Shown here: positions 51,990 to 60,946 of the stretch, piece by piece
How positions within the stretch are numbered: the first letter of the stretch is position 1
Layout of the letters: every line of letters begins with the position of its first letter
Position numbers and translations under genes: made by a program
The notes under the pieces: generated by a model
The model's database searches: none
What the model saw: the letters and a program-made list of their open reading frames with translations, nothing else
What the model was told of the DNA's origin: nothing
Assembly: GCF_004168285.1 (NCBI RefSeq)
Contig: NZ_SEWF01000024.1
Location: forward strand, 1-64,000
Length of the DNA: 64,000 nucleotides
Direction of reading: 5' to 3'
DNA from: Emticicia agri
GTDB taxonomy: Bacteria; Bacteroidota; Bacteroidia; Cytophagales; Spirosomataceae

Positions 51990-53429
51990 ATGAAAAGATA
52001 CCTGATTCTGACATGGTTGCTTGCTCTAACTGTTGCATCAGCCATAGCACAAAACAAAGCCGAAAAACTCGAAGAAGTTATGATGGCTTATCATCAATTC
52101 AATATGTTCGATGGCAGTGTACTGGTAGCAGAAAACGGAAAGGTTATTTACACAGGAGCTTTCGGCATGGCTAATCGTGAGTGGGATATTCCGAATACTA
52201 CTGATACCAAATTCATGATTGGTTCGGTATCGAAGCCATTGACAGCCATGCTCATGCTGATACAGGTACAAAAAGGTTTAGTCAGCCTTGATAAAACTAT
52301 CTCAGATTATCTGCCCGAATTTTCGAAGAAAAATGGTAGCCGCATTACTATCCGTCAATTGTTGAGCCATTCTTCCGGCATGCCTAATTATGATATTATC
52401 AAAGATTTCTTCCCAAAGGTCAGCCGGCAATACTATACCAGAGAAGAGTATATCAAACTCTATATGGACTCTACCCTTGTTTTTGAGCCGGGTAAGAGTT
52501 ACTATTATAGTAGCTGGGGTTATTATACCTTGGGCTATATCATGGAAAAAGTAACAGGCAAAAGCTATGCTCAATTGATGAAAGAAGATATTTTTGATAA
52601 ACTGCAAATGAATAGTTCGGGTTCGTATTATCACACGCAGATTGTACCAAAAAGAGCTACCGGATACGACTATATTATCGGAGGCTATACAAGTAATGAT
52701 TTCAGAGACCAATCTAATACAATGGGCACAGGAGATATTTATTCAACTGTCGAAGACCTCTTCAAATTTCATATAGGTATCAGTAACAATGCCTTACTTA
52801 ATCAACCATTGACTGATGAAATGTTTAAGCCGGGCATACGCCCCTGGCGATATGGTTTTGGGTGGTTCAATCAGCAATTCAGATATACGCCTAAAGACAG
52901 TGTATTTGCCAACTACCATCTGGGCATGACAGAAGGTTTTCTTTCGTTTTTTATCCGTATTCCCTCAACCAATAGTCTGGTGGTATTTTTATGCAATAGT
53001 TCTCCAACCCATTTCTTTGGCATTACCCAAAGTTTGTTGCGAGTACTTCATAACAAACCTGTATCACTAAAACACCCTGCTCATAAAGCGATGGAGACGG
53101 TTATTGCTACCAAAGGCACCGCCAAGGCGGTAGAAGCCTATCAGGTTTACAAAAAAGACACGGCTAATTATTATATAGACTGGCTGGCAATGGACCAATT
53201 GGGTAATCAGCTATTTACTTCTCAACGGTATAATGATGCTCTTCTGATTTTTGAAAACAATGCCCGTGAGTTCCCGCAACGGGATTTAGTACTCATCAGC
53301 CTTGCCAAAACCTATGAAATATTAAAGCGTAAAAAAGAAGCCATTGACTATTATAAAAAGGCAATAGCTGCCAATCCGAATAATGAAGAACCGAAGAACC
53401 GATTAAAAGAACTGGAGCGACAGCCTTAA
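51990..53429 (+). CDS. beta-lactamase-family serine hydrolase with C-terminal TPR
   Basis: The product is 479 residues with a signal peptide (about 1-20). The class C beta-lactamase/DD-peptidase fold has the catalytic SxxK as SVSK (Ser79, Lys82), a Tyr motif YSSWGY (about 172-177), and an HLGMTEGF stretch in the place of the KTG box. Residues about 395-479 carry tetratricopeptide repeats (SLAKTYEILKRKKEAIDYYKKAI...), probably for protein contacts. It is periplasmic or outer-membrane attached. Such proteins are usually esterases or peptidases acting on D-amino acid or cell-wall compounds rather than resistance enzymes; the substrate is unknown. Confidence 0.85.
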   Translation: MKRYLILTWLLALTVASAIAQNKAEKLEEVMMAYHQFNMFDGSVLVAENGKVIYTGAFGMANREWDIPNTTDTKFMIGSVSKPLTAMLMLIQVQKGLVSLDKTISDYLPEFSKKNGSRITIRQLLSHSSGMPNYDIIKDFFPKVSRQYYTREEYIKLYMDSTLVFEPGKSYYYSSWGYYTLGYIMEKVTGKSYAQLMKEDIFDKLQMNSSGSYYHTQIVPKRATGYDYIIGGYTSNDFRDQSNTMGTGDIYSTVEDLFKFHIGISNNALLNQPLTDEMFKPGIRPWRYGFGWFNQQFRYTPKDSVFANYHLGMTEGFLSFFIRIPSTNSLVVFLCNSSPTHFFGITQSLLRVLHNKPVSLKHPAHKAMETVIATKGTAKAVEAYQVYKKDTANYYIDWLAMDQLGNQLFTSQRYNDALLIFENNAREFPQRDLVLISLAKTYEILKRKKEAIDYYKKAIAANPNNEEPKNRLKELERQP

Positions 53430-53554
53430 TTGCATGATGGGTAAAATGAGGGTATAGCAAAAAATAATTGTCTTATTTATGCAACGCACAAAAGTTTTTC
53501 TGCATCTTATTGACAACTGTATCAAAATTACTGATTTCAAACTATACTTAATTT

Positions 53555-54595
53555 ATGAAAAAGCTACTCTCATTACTCATTCTCGGACTATCAACTGTTA
53601 CTATTTCTTTCGCACAAGACAAAGAAACACCTTATTTAGTAAAAACCTATCAATCGTCTGAAGTACAAAACCTAAACGTACGTACCTCGGGTGGTGGCAT
53701 TACCGTAACAGGCCAGCCGGGCAACGAAACCCGTGTAGAAGTATATATCAGACCTAATAACTGGAACGGCGGTACAATAAGCAAAGCCGAAATAGAAGAA
53801 CGTCTGGAAGACTATGAATTAAGTGTAAAAAAAGAAGGAGGCACCGTCTATTGTTTAGCCAAAAGAAAACGTGATAGTGGCTGGAATGACTGGAAAAAAT
53901 CATTGAACATTACTTTCAAAATTTATTCGCCTGAAAAAGTTTCAACCGACTTGCAAACCAGTGGTGGCGGTATCAATCTGAAAAACCTGACCGGAAATTT
54001 AGATTTTACTACCAGTGGTGGTGGTTTGAAATTAGCGAATCTGGGCGGCAACATCAAAGGCAGAACCTCGGGGGGTGGTATTGATTTGACGGGCTGCCGT
54101 GATATAATTGATTTATCGACCAGTGGTGGTGGCATTGGTGCTGATAACTGCAAAGGCGATATCAGACTAAGCACTTCAGGTGGTGGTTTACGTTTAAAAG
54201 GGCTTGATGGTACTATTAAAGCGACAACCAGTGGTGGCGGTGTAAGAGCAGAAGAAATCAGTGGTGAGTTAATTACTTCAACTTCAGGTGGGTCTATTCA
54301 TCTGGAAGACATCAGAGCCAGTGTAAGAGCCTCAACCAGTGGTGGTGGTATTGATGCAGATATTAAATCATTCGGTAAGTACCTTTCTTTATCAACCAGC
54401 GCAGGTAGTATCAGAGTAACCATGCCTATGGATAAAGGCTTAGACCTTGATTTAGACGGTAACCGTGTACGTGTACCGGAAATCAAAAATTTCAGCGGAA
54501 GAATCGAAAAAGACCGTGTGAAAGGTTCAGTAAACGGTGGTGGTATTCCGGTAACGATGGATGCTAACTCTGGTAGTGTAAATATTAACGAATAA
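53555..54595 (+). CDS. DUF4097-type secreted beta-helix protein with TSGGG repeats
   Basis: The product is 346 residues with a signal peptide (about 1-20). About ten copies of [RST]TSGGG[IL] occur at roughly 20-residue steps from residue 48 to 285 (RTSGGGITV, TTSGGGLKL, STSGGGIGA and others). This predicts a right-handed beta-helix or adhesin-like solenoid, as in DUF4097 proteins. The repeats vary by the residue after GGG and may be partly degenerate near the end (STSAGSIRV). The function is not known. A palindromic repeat element starts 2 bp after the stop. Confidence 0.82.
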   Translation: MKKLLSLLILGLSTVTISFAQDKETPYLVKTYQSSEVQNLNVRTSGGGITVTGQPGNETRVEVYIRPNNWNGGTISKAEIEERLEDYELSVKKEGGTVYCLAKRKRDSGWNDWKKSLNITFKIYSPEKVSTDLQTSGGGINLKNLTGNLDFTTSGGGLKLANLGGNIKGRTSGGGIDLTGCRDIIDLSTSGGGIGADNCKGDIRLSTSGGGLRLKGLDGTIKATTSGGGVRAEEISGELITSTSGGSIHLEDIRASVRASTSGGGIDADIKSFGKYLSLSTSAGSIRVTMPMDKGLDLDLDGNRVRVPEIKNFSGRIEKDRVKGSVNGGGIPVTMDANSGSVNINE

Positions 54596-54597
54596 TC

Positions 54598-54701
54598 TTG
54601 TGGGGCGAACGTCCCGTTCGCTTTTACTATTTATAGTTTTAGTAATAGAACTGATACGAACTGCGAACGAGTGGTTCGCCACGCGGACGTTCGCTCCACA
54701 A
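54598..54701. repeat. palindromic REP/MITE-like element
   Basis: TTGTGGGGCGAACGTCC (54598-54614) and its near-exact reverse complement (54685-54701, one mismatch) bound a 104-bp element. An inner pair GTTCGC/GCGAAC (54616-54621, 54663-54668) and a small hairpin with a TTCG loop (GTGGTTCGCCAC, 54671-54682) lie inside. It is GC-richer than the flanks. The layout suggests a short mobile or regulatory palindrome. Copy number in the genome is unknown. Confidence 0.6.
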
Positions 54702-54717
54702 TACAAATAACAAAAAC

Positions 54718-55482
54718 ATGAAAAAACTACTTATTTTCTTCTTATGTGCAGGTATTATCAGCACAGCATCAGCTCAAAAAGAAGTTTCAGCAAAAACTAT
54801 TTTTGATGCCATTGATAAAGGACAGACCGTTAATTATGATGGCGTAACCATCACAGGCACATTAGACCTGACGGAACTATCTAATAAAAAACGTATCAAA
54901 CAAAGCAAAGGCTACGACGAATACAAAAGCACAGTAGAAGTACCTGTTTCTTTCAAAAATTGTACTTTTAAAGATGATTTTATTGCTTATAAAAACAATG
55001 AAGATAAAAGAGGTGACAGGAATTGGAGTATTAGTATGGGTGATGGTGAAACCTATACTACCGATTTTGAAAAGAGCGTAGTTTTTGAAAACTGTATTTT
55101 TGAAGGCAAAAGTGAATTTAAATATTCTGACTTTGCAGAGAAAGCTTCTTTTGCCGGAACCAAATTTGGTAAAGAAGCTAATTTCAAATATGCCGATTTC
55201 AAAAGAGAGTCAAACTTTGCGAATTGCAATTTTAATGAATACGCCAATTTCAAGTATTCAAACTTCAAGTATGATGCTGATTTTTATAGTGTAGCTTTCA
55301 GAGATTATGCCGATTTTAAATATGCCAATTTCAATGAGCGTGTAACTTTCAAAGGAGCTTCTTTCAATCAGCACGCCGATTTCAAATATGCCGAATTTAA
55401 AGATTCAGGTAATTTTGATAATACAAAATTCAAAGGCGGGATTGATATGAAATACTCGAACGGCAAAAAATACATGAACTGA
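54718..55482 (+). CDS. secreted pentapeptide-like repeat protein
   Basis: The product is 254 residues with a signal peptide (about 1-19). From residue about 125 the sequence steps in fives with Phe at the centre: ASFAG, ANFKY, ADFKR, SNFAN, ANFKY, ADFYS, VTFKG, ADFKY and so on. This pattern predicts a right-handed quadrilateral beta-helix. Pentapeptide proteins bind other proteins and some mimic DNA; an exported one is more likely structural or adhesive. It follows the DUF4097 gene, and both encode repeat solenoids. The function is unknown. Confidence 0.82.
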   Translation: MKKLLIFFLCAGIISTASAQKEVSAKTIFDAIDKGQTVNYDGVTITGTLDLTELSNKKRIKQSKGYDEYKSTVEVPVSFKNCTFKDDFIAYKNNEDKRGDRNWSISMGDGETYTTDFEKSVVFENCIFEGKSEFKYSDFAEKASFAGTKFGKEANFKYADFKRESNFANCNFNEYANFKYSNFKYDADFYSVAFRDYADFKYANFNERVTFKGASFNQHADFKYAEFKDSGNFDNTKFKGGIDMKYSNGKKYMN

Positions 55483-55606
55483 CAGCACTTTTTTTATAAC
55501 CCTGACCCCTTGTCCGAAGGCGTACAAATCTTGTCCGTTTTCGGACATTTTTATTTTACAAAAACAACATAAACACCTGATTATCAGCCAATTAATTTTA
55601 ATGGCA

Positions 55607-55614
55607 TAACTTTG
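55607..55614 (+). promoter_or_regulatory. possible -7 promoter box before ABC/TolC genes
   Basis: TAACTTTG at 55607-55614 matches the TAnnTTTG consensus. A TTTG -33 box is not present at the usual distance. It lies 83 bp before the ABC gene start. Confidence 0.35.
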
Positions 55615-55696
55615 GCAAATACATATACAGCATTAAAACCTGAAAATCAGCTAAGAAATACTATCTTAACGCATAGAACTACTTAACTCAATAAAA

Positions 55697-56359
55697 ATGA
55701 TTCAATTAAAAAACATATCTAAATATTATCCTGCAGGCTTCGGAAAAATTTATGTATTAAGAAATATCAATCTTACAATCAATCAGGGCGAGTTTGTGTC
55801 TATCATGGGGCCTTCAGGGTCTGGTAAGTCCACCTTATTGCACATTCTGGGTCTATTAGAAGAAGCCTCAGAAGGTGAATACCTGTTTGAAGATGTACCT
55901 GTGCAAAAACTTTCAGAAAAAAAGCGTACCGAATTACACAGAACAAGCATAGGCTTTGTATTTCAGGCTTATCATCTGATAGATGAACTGACTGTTTATG
56001 AAAACATAGAAACACCACTTTTGTATAAAGGACAGTCAAGTTCTGAACGCAAAAGTAGAGTAGCCGATGTATTAGACAGATTTAATATGGTGGCTAAAAA
56101 AGACCTTTTCCCAACACAGCTTTCGGGCGGACAACAACAGTTAGTAGGCATTGCCAGAGCCATTGTAGCCGAGCCAAAAATCATTTTTGCCGATGAACCT
56201 ACCGGAAACCTGCACTCCGAACAAGCTAAACAAATTATGGAGCTATTTAAAGAATTAAATGAAAAAGATGGGGTAACCATCGTACAGGTAACACACTCAG
56301 AAGAAAATGCCACGTATGGCCATAGAGTTATCAGACTAAAAGACGGCTGGGTGGAATAA
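55697..56359 (+). CDS. ABC transporter ATP-binding protein (LolD/MacB type)
   Basis: The product is 220 residues, a lone nucleotide-binding domain of the MacB/LolD class. Walker A is GPSGSGKST (38-46), the Q-loop VFQAYHLID, the signature LSGGQQQLVGIARAI (142-156), Walker B IIFADEPTG (162-170), and the switch His in THSEENA. It would power export or lipoprotein release with FtsX-type permeases. None lies here: TolC follows directly, 40 bp downstream, without permease or adaptor. It probably works with a permease elsewhere. Confidence 0.9.
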   Translation: MIQLKNISKYYPAGFGKIYVLRNINLTINQGEFVSIMGPSGSGKSTLLHILGLLEEASEGEYLFEDVPVQKLSEKKRTELHRTSIGFVFQAYHLIDELTVYENIETPLLYKGQSSSERKSRVADVLDRFNMVAKKDLFPTQLSGGQQQLVGIARAIVAEPKIIFADEPTGNLHSEQAKQIMELFKELNEKDGVTIVQVTHSEENATYGHRVIRLKDGWVE

Positions 56360-56399
56360 TAAGAATTAGGTTTTGAAATTAGTGATTTATAACAATACA

Positions 56400-57728
56400 A
56401 TGAAGAATTTAACCAGATACATACTGTTTTTTTCGTTTACATTAAGCCTTTCGGGTGCATTTGCTCAGAATAAAATGACCCTGAAAGAGTGTTTAGATGT
56501 GGCTATCAAAAACAACCTGACTTACAGAGAAAGCCAGATACAGGCAGAAGGAGCCAATGCTGAATTAATGAGAGTAAAATCGCTCCAGTACCCGAGAATT
56601 GGCTTTGGGGTTGGTCAGGATTTACGTATTGGTAGAAGTATTGACCGTTTTACCAATTCTTACATTGAAGAACTCTATAGTACAAATGGTTTCGGGATTG
56701 ATGCCAGCGTTACCTTATTCAATGGTTTCCAGATTAAAAACCAGATTCAACAGAATATCTTATTGAAAGAAGCCGGAGTAAAAGGTATTGAAGCCACCCG
56801 TAACCTGATTACTATTAACCTGTTGCAAGCATATTTACAGGTATTGGCTTCTCAGGAACTGGTTGAAGTGGCTCGCCAACAGGTAGAAACATCGAAAGCG
56901 CAAGTAGATAGAGTAAATAAACTGGTTAGTGCAGGTATCTTAGGGCAGGCAGAATATTTTTTAATCCGTTCTCAGTTGGCTAATGATGAGTTTTCGTTCG
57001 TAACTGTACAAAACTCGCTTAAAACCAACCGTTTATTATTGTTTCAGTTGATGAACATGACTCCAACCAATAACGTTGTATTTGAACCTATTGCCGATGA
57101 GGTGAATATCTATAAAGTAGACGATAACTTTGTAAATCAGCTATACGACCAGTCGCTTGCCAATTTCCCGTCTGTTAAAAGAGCTGAATTACAATTAAGA
57201 AGTTTTGATAATCTGCTAAAAGCTACCAGAGCCAATGTCATGCCTAATATTTCGCTCTCGGCCAGTTATGGAGCATTTTATTCTACTTCAAACAAGAATG
57301 AAAATTATGTGCAACAGATTAATGGTACACGTAACGGCTCGTTATCGTTAAATTTTAATATACCGATTCTGGGAGGTTTACAGAACAGACCACGGATTGC
57401 TGCCGTAAAAGTACAACAACAACTGACAGCCAATAACCTGAATTTAGCCAAACTTCAGTTACGCCAGGCCATTGAACAATCGTTCCAATCGTTTGATGCC
57501 GCTTCAGAAAGATACAAAGTAGCCACCGACCAGGTGAATATCAATCAGGATAATATCAAAGCAGTAGAAAGCAGAATCAGTGCAGGTACAGTTAATTCGG
57601 TAGAATATGTATTGGCCAAAACCAATTTTGACCGTGCCAGAAGTAACCTTGTTCAAGCCAAATATGAGGTTTTATTACAACAAAAAATATTGGATTTCTA
57701 CAAAGACGGAGAATGGAAAATTAATTAA
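56400..57728 (+). CDS. TolC-family outer-membrane efflux protein
   Basis: From the ATG at 56400 the product is 442 residues; a TTG nine codons earlier was not used. After a signal peptide (about 1-23) it has the two OEP domains: MTLKECLDVAIKNNLTYRES at the start, the helix AYLQVLASQELVEVARQQVETSKAQV, and NFNIPILGGLQNR in the second half, with the tunnel helices around EQSFQSFDAASERYKVA. It forms the outer-membrane channel of a tripartite pump. It shares an operon with the ABC ATPase (40-bp gap) and ends at the hairpin at 57753-57785. Confidence 0.9.
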   Translation: MKNLTRYILFFSFTLSLSGAFAQNKMTLKECLDVAIKNNLTYRESQIQAEGANAELMRVKSLQYPRIGFGVGQDLRIGRSIDRFTNSYIEELYSTNGFGIDASVTLFNGFQIKNQIQQNILLKEAGVKGIEATRNLITINLLQAYLQVLASQELVEVARQQVETSKAQVDRVNKLVSAGILGQAEYFLIRSQLANDEFSFVTVQNSLKTNRLLLFQLMNMTPTNNVVFEPIADEVNIYKVDDNFVNQLYDQSLANFPSVKRAELQLRSFDNLLKATRANVMPNISLSASYGAFYSTSNKNENYVQQINGTRNGSLSLNFNIPILGGLQNRPRIAAVKVQQQLTANNLNLAKLQLRQAIEQSFQSFDAASERYKVATDQVNINQDNIKAVESRISAGTVNSVEYVLAKTNFDRARSNLVQAKYEVLLQQKILDFYKDGEWKIN

Positions 57729-57752
57729 TAAATACAATTTCTTAAAAAACTG

Positions 57753-57785
57753 GCTACGGCATCTTGTCGTAGCTATTGTTTTTTT
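57753..57785. terminator. terminator shared by tolC-like gene and folK
   Basis: GCTACG (57753-57758) pairs with CGTAGC (57768-57773), with T-rich sequence after it on the + strand (57779-57785) and an A run before it that is a T run on the minus strand. It lies between the convergent genes and overlaps the last base of the folK stop. Confidence 0.6.
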
Positions 57786-58261
57786 ATAACCTCGCTTGTA
57801 TCGGTGCAATTAGCTAATAAGGTAGCGTTGGTTTGCTGCCATTGCGGATGAATAAAGTCAGGAGCAATTTCTGCCAGTGGTGTTAATACAAACCGACGCT
57901 CCTGAATAAATGGATGAGGAATGGTGAGGTTGTTTAGTTGAATGATGTCAGCATTATAATAGAGTAAATCAATATCTATGATTCGTGCACCCCATTTTAC
58001 TTCACGTATTCTACCCATCGACTGCTCAACAGCCAGTACCCTTGTCAACACTTCTGATGCCTCATATTCGGTATTAATACAAATAACCTGATTCAGAAAA
58101 TCATTTTGTTCTTTTAGCCCCCATGCAGCAGTCTCATAGATACTTGATTGTGCTACAATAGCCCCGATGGTTTCGGCAATACGTATGCAGGCCAGGTCTA
58201 AGTTTGCTTGTCTTTCTCCAAGATTTGACCCAAGCCCAAGATAAACCTGATTGATTTTCAC
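57773..58261 (-). CDS. folK: 2-amino-4-hydroxy-6-hydroxymethyldihydropteridine pyrophosphokinase
   Basis: The product is 162 residues, the normal HPPK length, beginning with GTG at 58261. The family signature VYLGLGSNLGERQ opens the protein; ETAAWGLKEQNDFLNQV follows, and the Mg/ATP-binding region WGARIIDIDLLYYN and IPHPFIQERRFVLTPL are present. It transfers pyrophosphate from ATP to the pterin in folate synthesis. The start overlaps the stop of the GGGP synthase gene (TAGTG). Confidence 0.95.
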   Translation of the reverse strand: MKINQVYLGLGSNLGERQANLDLACIRIAETIGAIVAQSSIYETAAWGLKEQNDFLNQVICINTEYEASEVLTRVLAVEQSMGRIREVKWGARIIDIDLLYYNADIIQLNNLTIPHPFIQERRFVLTPLAEIAPDFIHPQWQQTNATLLANCTDTSEVIKKQ

Positions 58262-59019
58262 TAAACTGTTGTTAGATTAAAAGATTGGATTACCTCCGCT
58301 ATTTCAGGAAGCAAAGCAGGATTTTTCTCGAAAGCATTGCCGATTACAATAATATCAGCACCTGCTTCCAAGGCATCATGTGCTTTTTCAGCAGAATTAA
58401 TACCCCCTCCTACTACAAGAGGAGCATCAATGTTTTCTCTTACCCGACGAATCATCTTAGGCGATACAGGATACATGGCTCCGCTACCTCCATCAAGATA
58501 AATGAGTTTTAAGCCTAACAATTCTCCTGCTATGGCTGTACAAGCAGCAATATCAGGTTTATCATGCGGAATAGGCGTTGTATGGCTGATATACGAAACC
58601 GTAGTCTGACGTCCGCTATCTACCAGAATATAACCTGTTGATAAGATTTCTAAACCACTTTGTTTCAGAATGGGTGCGGCAATCACATGCTGACCAATCA
58701 GGTAGTCGGGATTACGGCCGGAAATTAGCGAGAGTAACAATATACCATCGGCAGAGGGTTCTATGTGAAGGCTATTCCCCGGGAAAATGATAACCGGAAT
58801 ATTGGTCTGGCTATGAATGGTTTCAATCATTTCAGCCATCACATTATTGGTAATCAGGCTACCGCCTACAAAAAAGAAATCTACCCGATTTTCGACACAA
58901 CTGTATAAGAAATGATTAAAAGCGGTGGCCTCAACTTTATCAGGGTCGAGCAAAACAGCTAAAGCTTTTTTCTTTTGCTGTTTATTCTGTAATATTTTAT
59001 CAAGAAGTTGCTTCGGCAT
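58261..59019 (-). CDS. geranylgeranylglyceryl phosphate synthase-family protein
   Basis: From the ATG at 59019 the product is 252 residues; a TTG seven codons earlier exists. It is a TIM barrel of the PcrB/GGGPS family: ALAVLLDPDK at the start, FFFVGGSLITNN, PVIIFPGNSLHI, LIYLDGGSGAMYPVS (prenyl and phosphate site), and LVVGGGINSAEKA with IVIGNAFEKNP at the end. It joins a prenyl diphosphate to glycerol-1-phosphate, giving an archaeal-type ether lipid precursor. Bacteroidota carry group II members of this family; chain length cannot be read from sequence. It overlaps the small upstream gene by 20 bp. Confidence 0.9.
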   Translation of the reverse strand: MPKQLLDKILQNKQQKKKALAVLLDPDKVEATAFNHFLYSCVENRVDFFFVGGSLITNNVMAEMIETIHSQTNIPVIIFPGNSLHIEPSADGILLLSLISGRNPDYLIGQHVIAAPILKQSGLEILSTGYILVDSGRQTTVSYISHTTPIPHDKPDIAACTAIAGELLGLKLIYLDGGSGAMYPVSPKMIRRVRENIDAPLVVGGGINSAEKAHDALEAGADIIVIGNAFEKNPALLPEIAEVIQSFNLTTV

Positions 59020-59410
59020 CTTTTGTTGTGAGGTGGTCAATCAATTCTAACAATTTTTCTTTTGCAACAGCCAGCAGAACTGAAGTAGCAGCACCTTTTA
59101 AAGCACCCCATAGTAAAGAATCTCCTTCTTTTACTTTTTCAGGTTCAGGTTCTGCTATGCTTAACGGTTCGTTTTCCTGCATTTCCTCCTTTCCCTCAGG
59201 CAAAAGTAATTCTGTTATTGCATATACTGCAACAATGATTCCTCCGATAACTAACGCATTTTTACCTACCTTTTTCAAGTCTCCTATCTGGGTTTCAATG
59301 GCTCCTAAATATTTATCTATAGACTCCTGTAATAACTCTTTGCGTTCTTCACGATTCGATTTTGGCGGTACAATCGGTACTCTTGTTATAGTTTCTCTCA
59401 GATTTTTCAC
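59000..59410 (-). CDS. small hypothetical protein with one membrane segment
   Basis: The product is 136 residues, beginning at GTG 59410 (no ATG available). There are a basic N-terminal stretch (RVPIVPPKSNREERKELL), one hydrophobic segment (about 50-70, ALVIGGIIVAVYAITELLL), an acidic Glu/Pro linker, and a C-terminal helix (LLAVAKEKLLELIDHL). No family was recognised. Its end overlaps the GGGP synthase start, so the two may be cotranscribed. Moderate confidence that it is a real gene. Confidence 0.55.
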   Translation of the reverse strand: MKNLRETITRVPIVPPKSNREERKELLQESIDKYLGAIETQIGDLKKVGKNALVIGGIIVAVYAITELLLPEGKEEMQENEPLSIAEPEPEKVKEGDSLLWGALKGAATSVLLAVAKEKLLELIDHLTTKDAEATS

Positions 59411-59690
59411 TTTCCCACAGATTTTTGTTCAAAATTATTGAAAAATGCCAAAAAAAGAAAGATTACTGCCTGTTTATAGCAATTTAAGCCATAAAGTGCA
59501 ATAAATAAACGTACGGCAAACTATTTTTTAGTATCTATACGAATTAATCTTGTCTTTCAATAGTAAACTTTGGTACCCCTATAAAAGTTTCGGTTTTTCA
59601 GGCTAATTTTTTATATAGCTATTACATTATCTGCAAATCCCGATAGGGCAAGAAACTTTACTAACGAACAGGATAAAGTTTTTCATGCCC

Positions 59691-60881
59691 CTATCTATAT
59701 AACCATATCTTGTATTTTTCACCACTCATGAAAACCTCTTTTCCTAAAGGTAGCTCCATAAAAGCATCTGCCTCTACTAAATTTGCCAGGTCGCCCGAGC
59801 CATTTCCGTCAACAGGCATGGCTTTCCATGTACCTGTGGCAGTTTTTTCTAATTTTACCTGCAAGAAAAAAGTCAACGCAAATCTTACTGTAAAATCTTT
59901 GCCTAACTCAGCACTGATGGGTTCTGTAAGGAGCCCCTGCGAGGCATCAAGCCAGGGTTTGAAATACCGATGCAGGCACATAAAAGTAGAAACCGGATTA
60001 CCGGGTAAAGCAAAGACCGCTTTTTGTTCTTTCACGCCAAACCAGAAAGGTTTACCGGGTCTTTGAGAAACTTTATGGAATAACTTATCAACACCCTGGC
60101 TCTCTAAAGCTTTTGGCACAAAATCAAACTTTCCGGCAGATACTCCTCCACTCAAAATCAATACATCGTAGGTAGTCAGATACTCACCTATCTTTTGCTC
60201 AATTACTTCCTGACTATCAGGCAGCAAAACTGTATCTGCTTCTACTCCCCAGTTTTTCAAACAAGCCTGCAAAGCATAACTGTTAGACGTACGAATCTGA
60301 TACGGTAAAGGAGTTGCAGTGATGGGTACTATCTCTTCACCTGTCGAAATAACAATGGCTTTTACTTGCTTTTGTACCGCTAATTCGTTTTTCCCGATAG
60401 TTGCAGCTATCCCTATTTCGGCCGGACTTATCTTTTTACCTTTGGGTACTATGATGTCGTTTTGCTTACGGTCTATTCCTTTTTCATGAATATTCAACCC
60501 TGATTTAGAAGGCAGAACCTGAATTGTGGCTATTTTATCTTTTATGTTTATATCTTCATACCGAATTACGGTATCAGTACCTATGGGCAACATGGCTCCC
60601 GTCATTACTTCTATACAATGTTCCGGTTTATTCAAAGTAGCCTGTGGTTTACCTGCGGCTACGGTTTGTGCAATCAGAAAATCGGTTTGTCCTTCGGCTA
60701 TCCGGGCATAAGCCACTGCAATGCCGTCCATAGACACACGGTCAAAAGGCGGAAAATCTCTGTCTGCTTGCAGGTCTTCAGCTAAAATCCGTCCCAAAGC
60801 CTCTTCAATAGCCACTTTTTCGGTGGGAAGAGTCAGCTTGTGAGTCAGAATAATTTCTTCGGCTTGTTCAACTGTTATCAT
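59691..60881 (-). CDS. moeA: molybdopterin molybdotransferase
   Basis: From the ATG at 60881 the product is 396 residues, normal MoeA size. The protein catalyses insertion of molybdate into adenylated molybdopterin. MoeA features: DFPPFDRVSMDGIAV near residue 50-65, MTGAMLPIGTDTVIRYED, and RPGKPFWFGV with FALPGNPVST (the MoeA-type PGNPVS). The MogA-like domain is seen at ILSGGVSAGKFDFVP. A molybdenum enzyme is implied, in line with the xdhC gene nearby. Confidence 0.94.
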   Translation of the reverse strand: MITVEQAEEIILTHKLTLPTEKVAIEEALGRILAEDLQADRDFPPFDRVSMDGIAVAYARIAEGQTDFLIAQTVAAGKPQATLNKPEHCIEVMTGAMLPIGTDTVIRYEDINIKDKIATIQVLPSKSGLNIHEKGIDRKQNDIIVPKGKKISPAEIGIAATIGKNELAVQKQVKAIVISTGEEIVPITATPLPYQIRTSNSYALQACLKNWGVEADTVLLPDSQEVIEQKIGEYLTTYDVLILSGGVSAGKFDFVPKALESQGVDKLFHKVSQRPGKPFWFGVKEQKAVFALPGNPVSTFMCLHRYFKPWLDASQGLLTEPISAELGKDFTVRFALTFFLQVKLEKTATGTWKAMPVDGNGSGDLANLVEADAFMELPLGKEVFMSGEKYKIWLYR

Positions 60882-60946
60882 AAAATATATCTGTATGAAT
60901 TTACCATACATTTTAAAACATCTGTTTTGGTAAAGATACAGATAAA

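Noticed and set aside
53479-53661. Frame overlapping the start of the DUF4097 gene
   Set aside because: Runs out of frame into a well-supported gene and has no recognisable feature.
57607-57789. Frame across the 3' end of the tolC-like gene
   Set aside because: Overlaps tolC in another frame and the terminator; no protein features.
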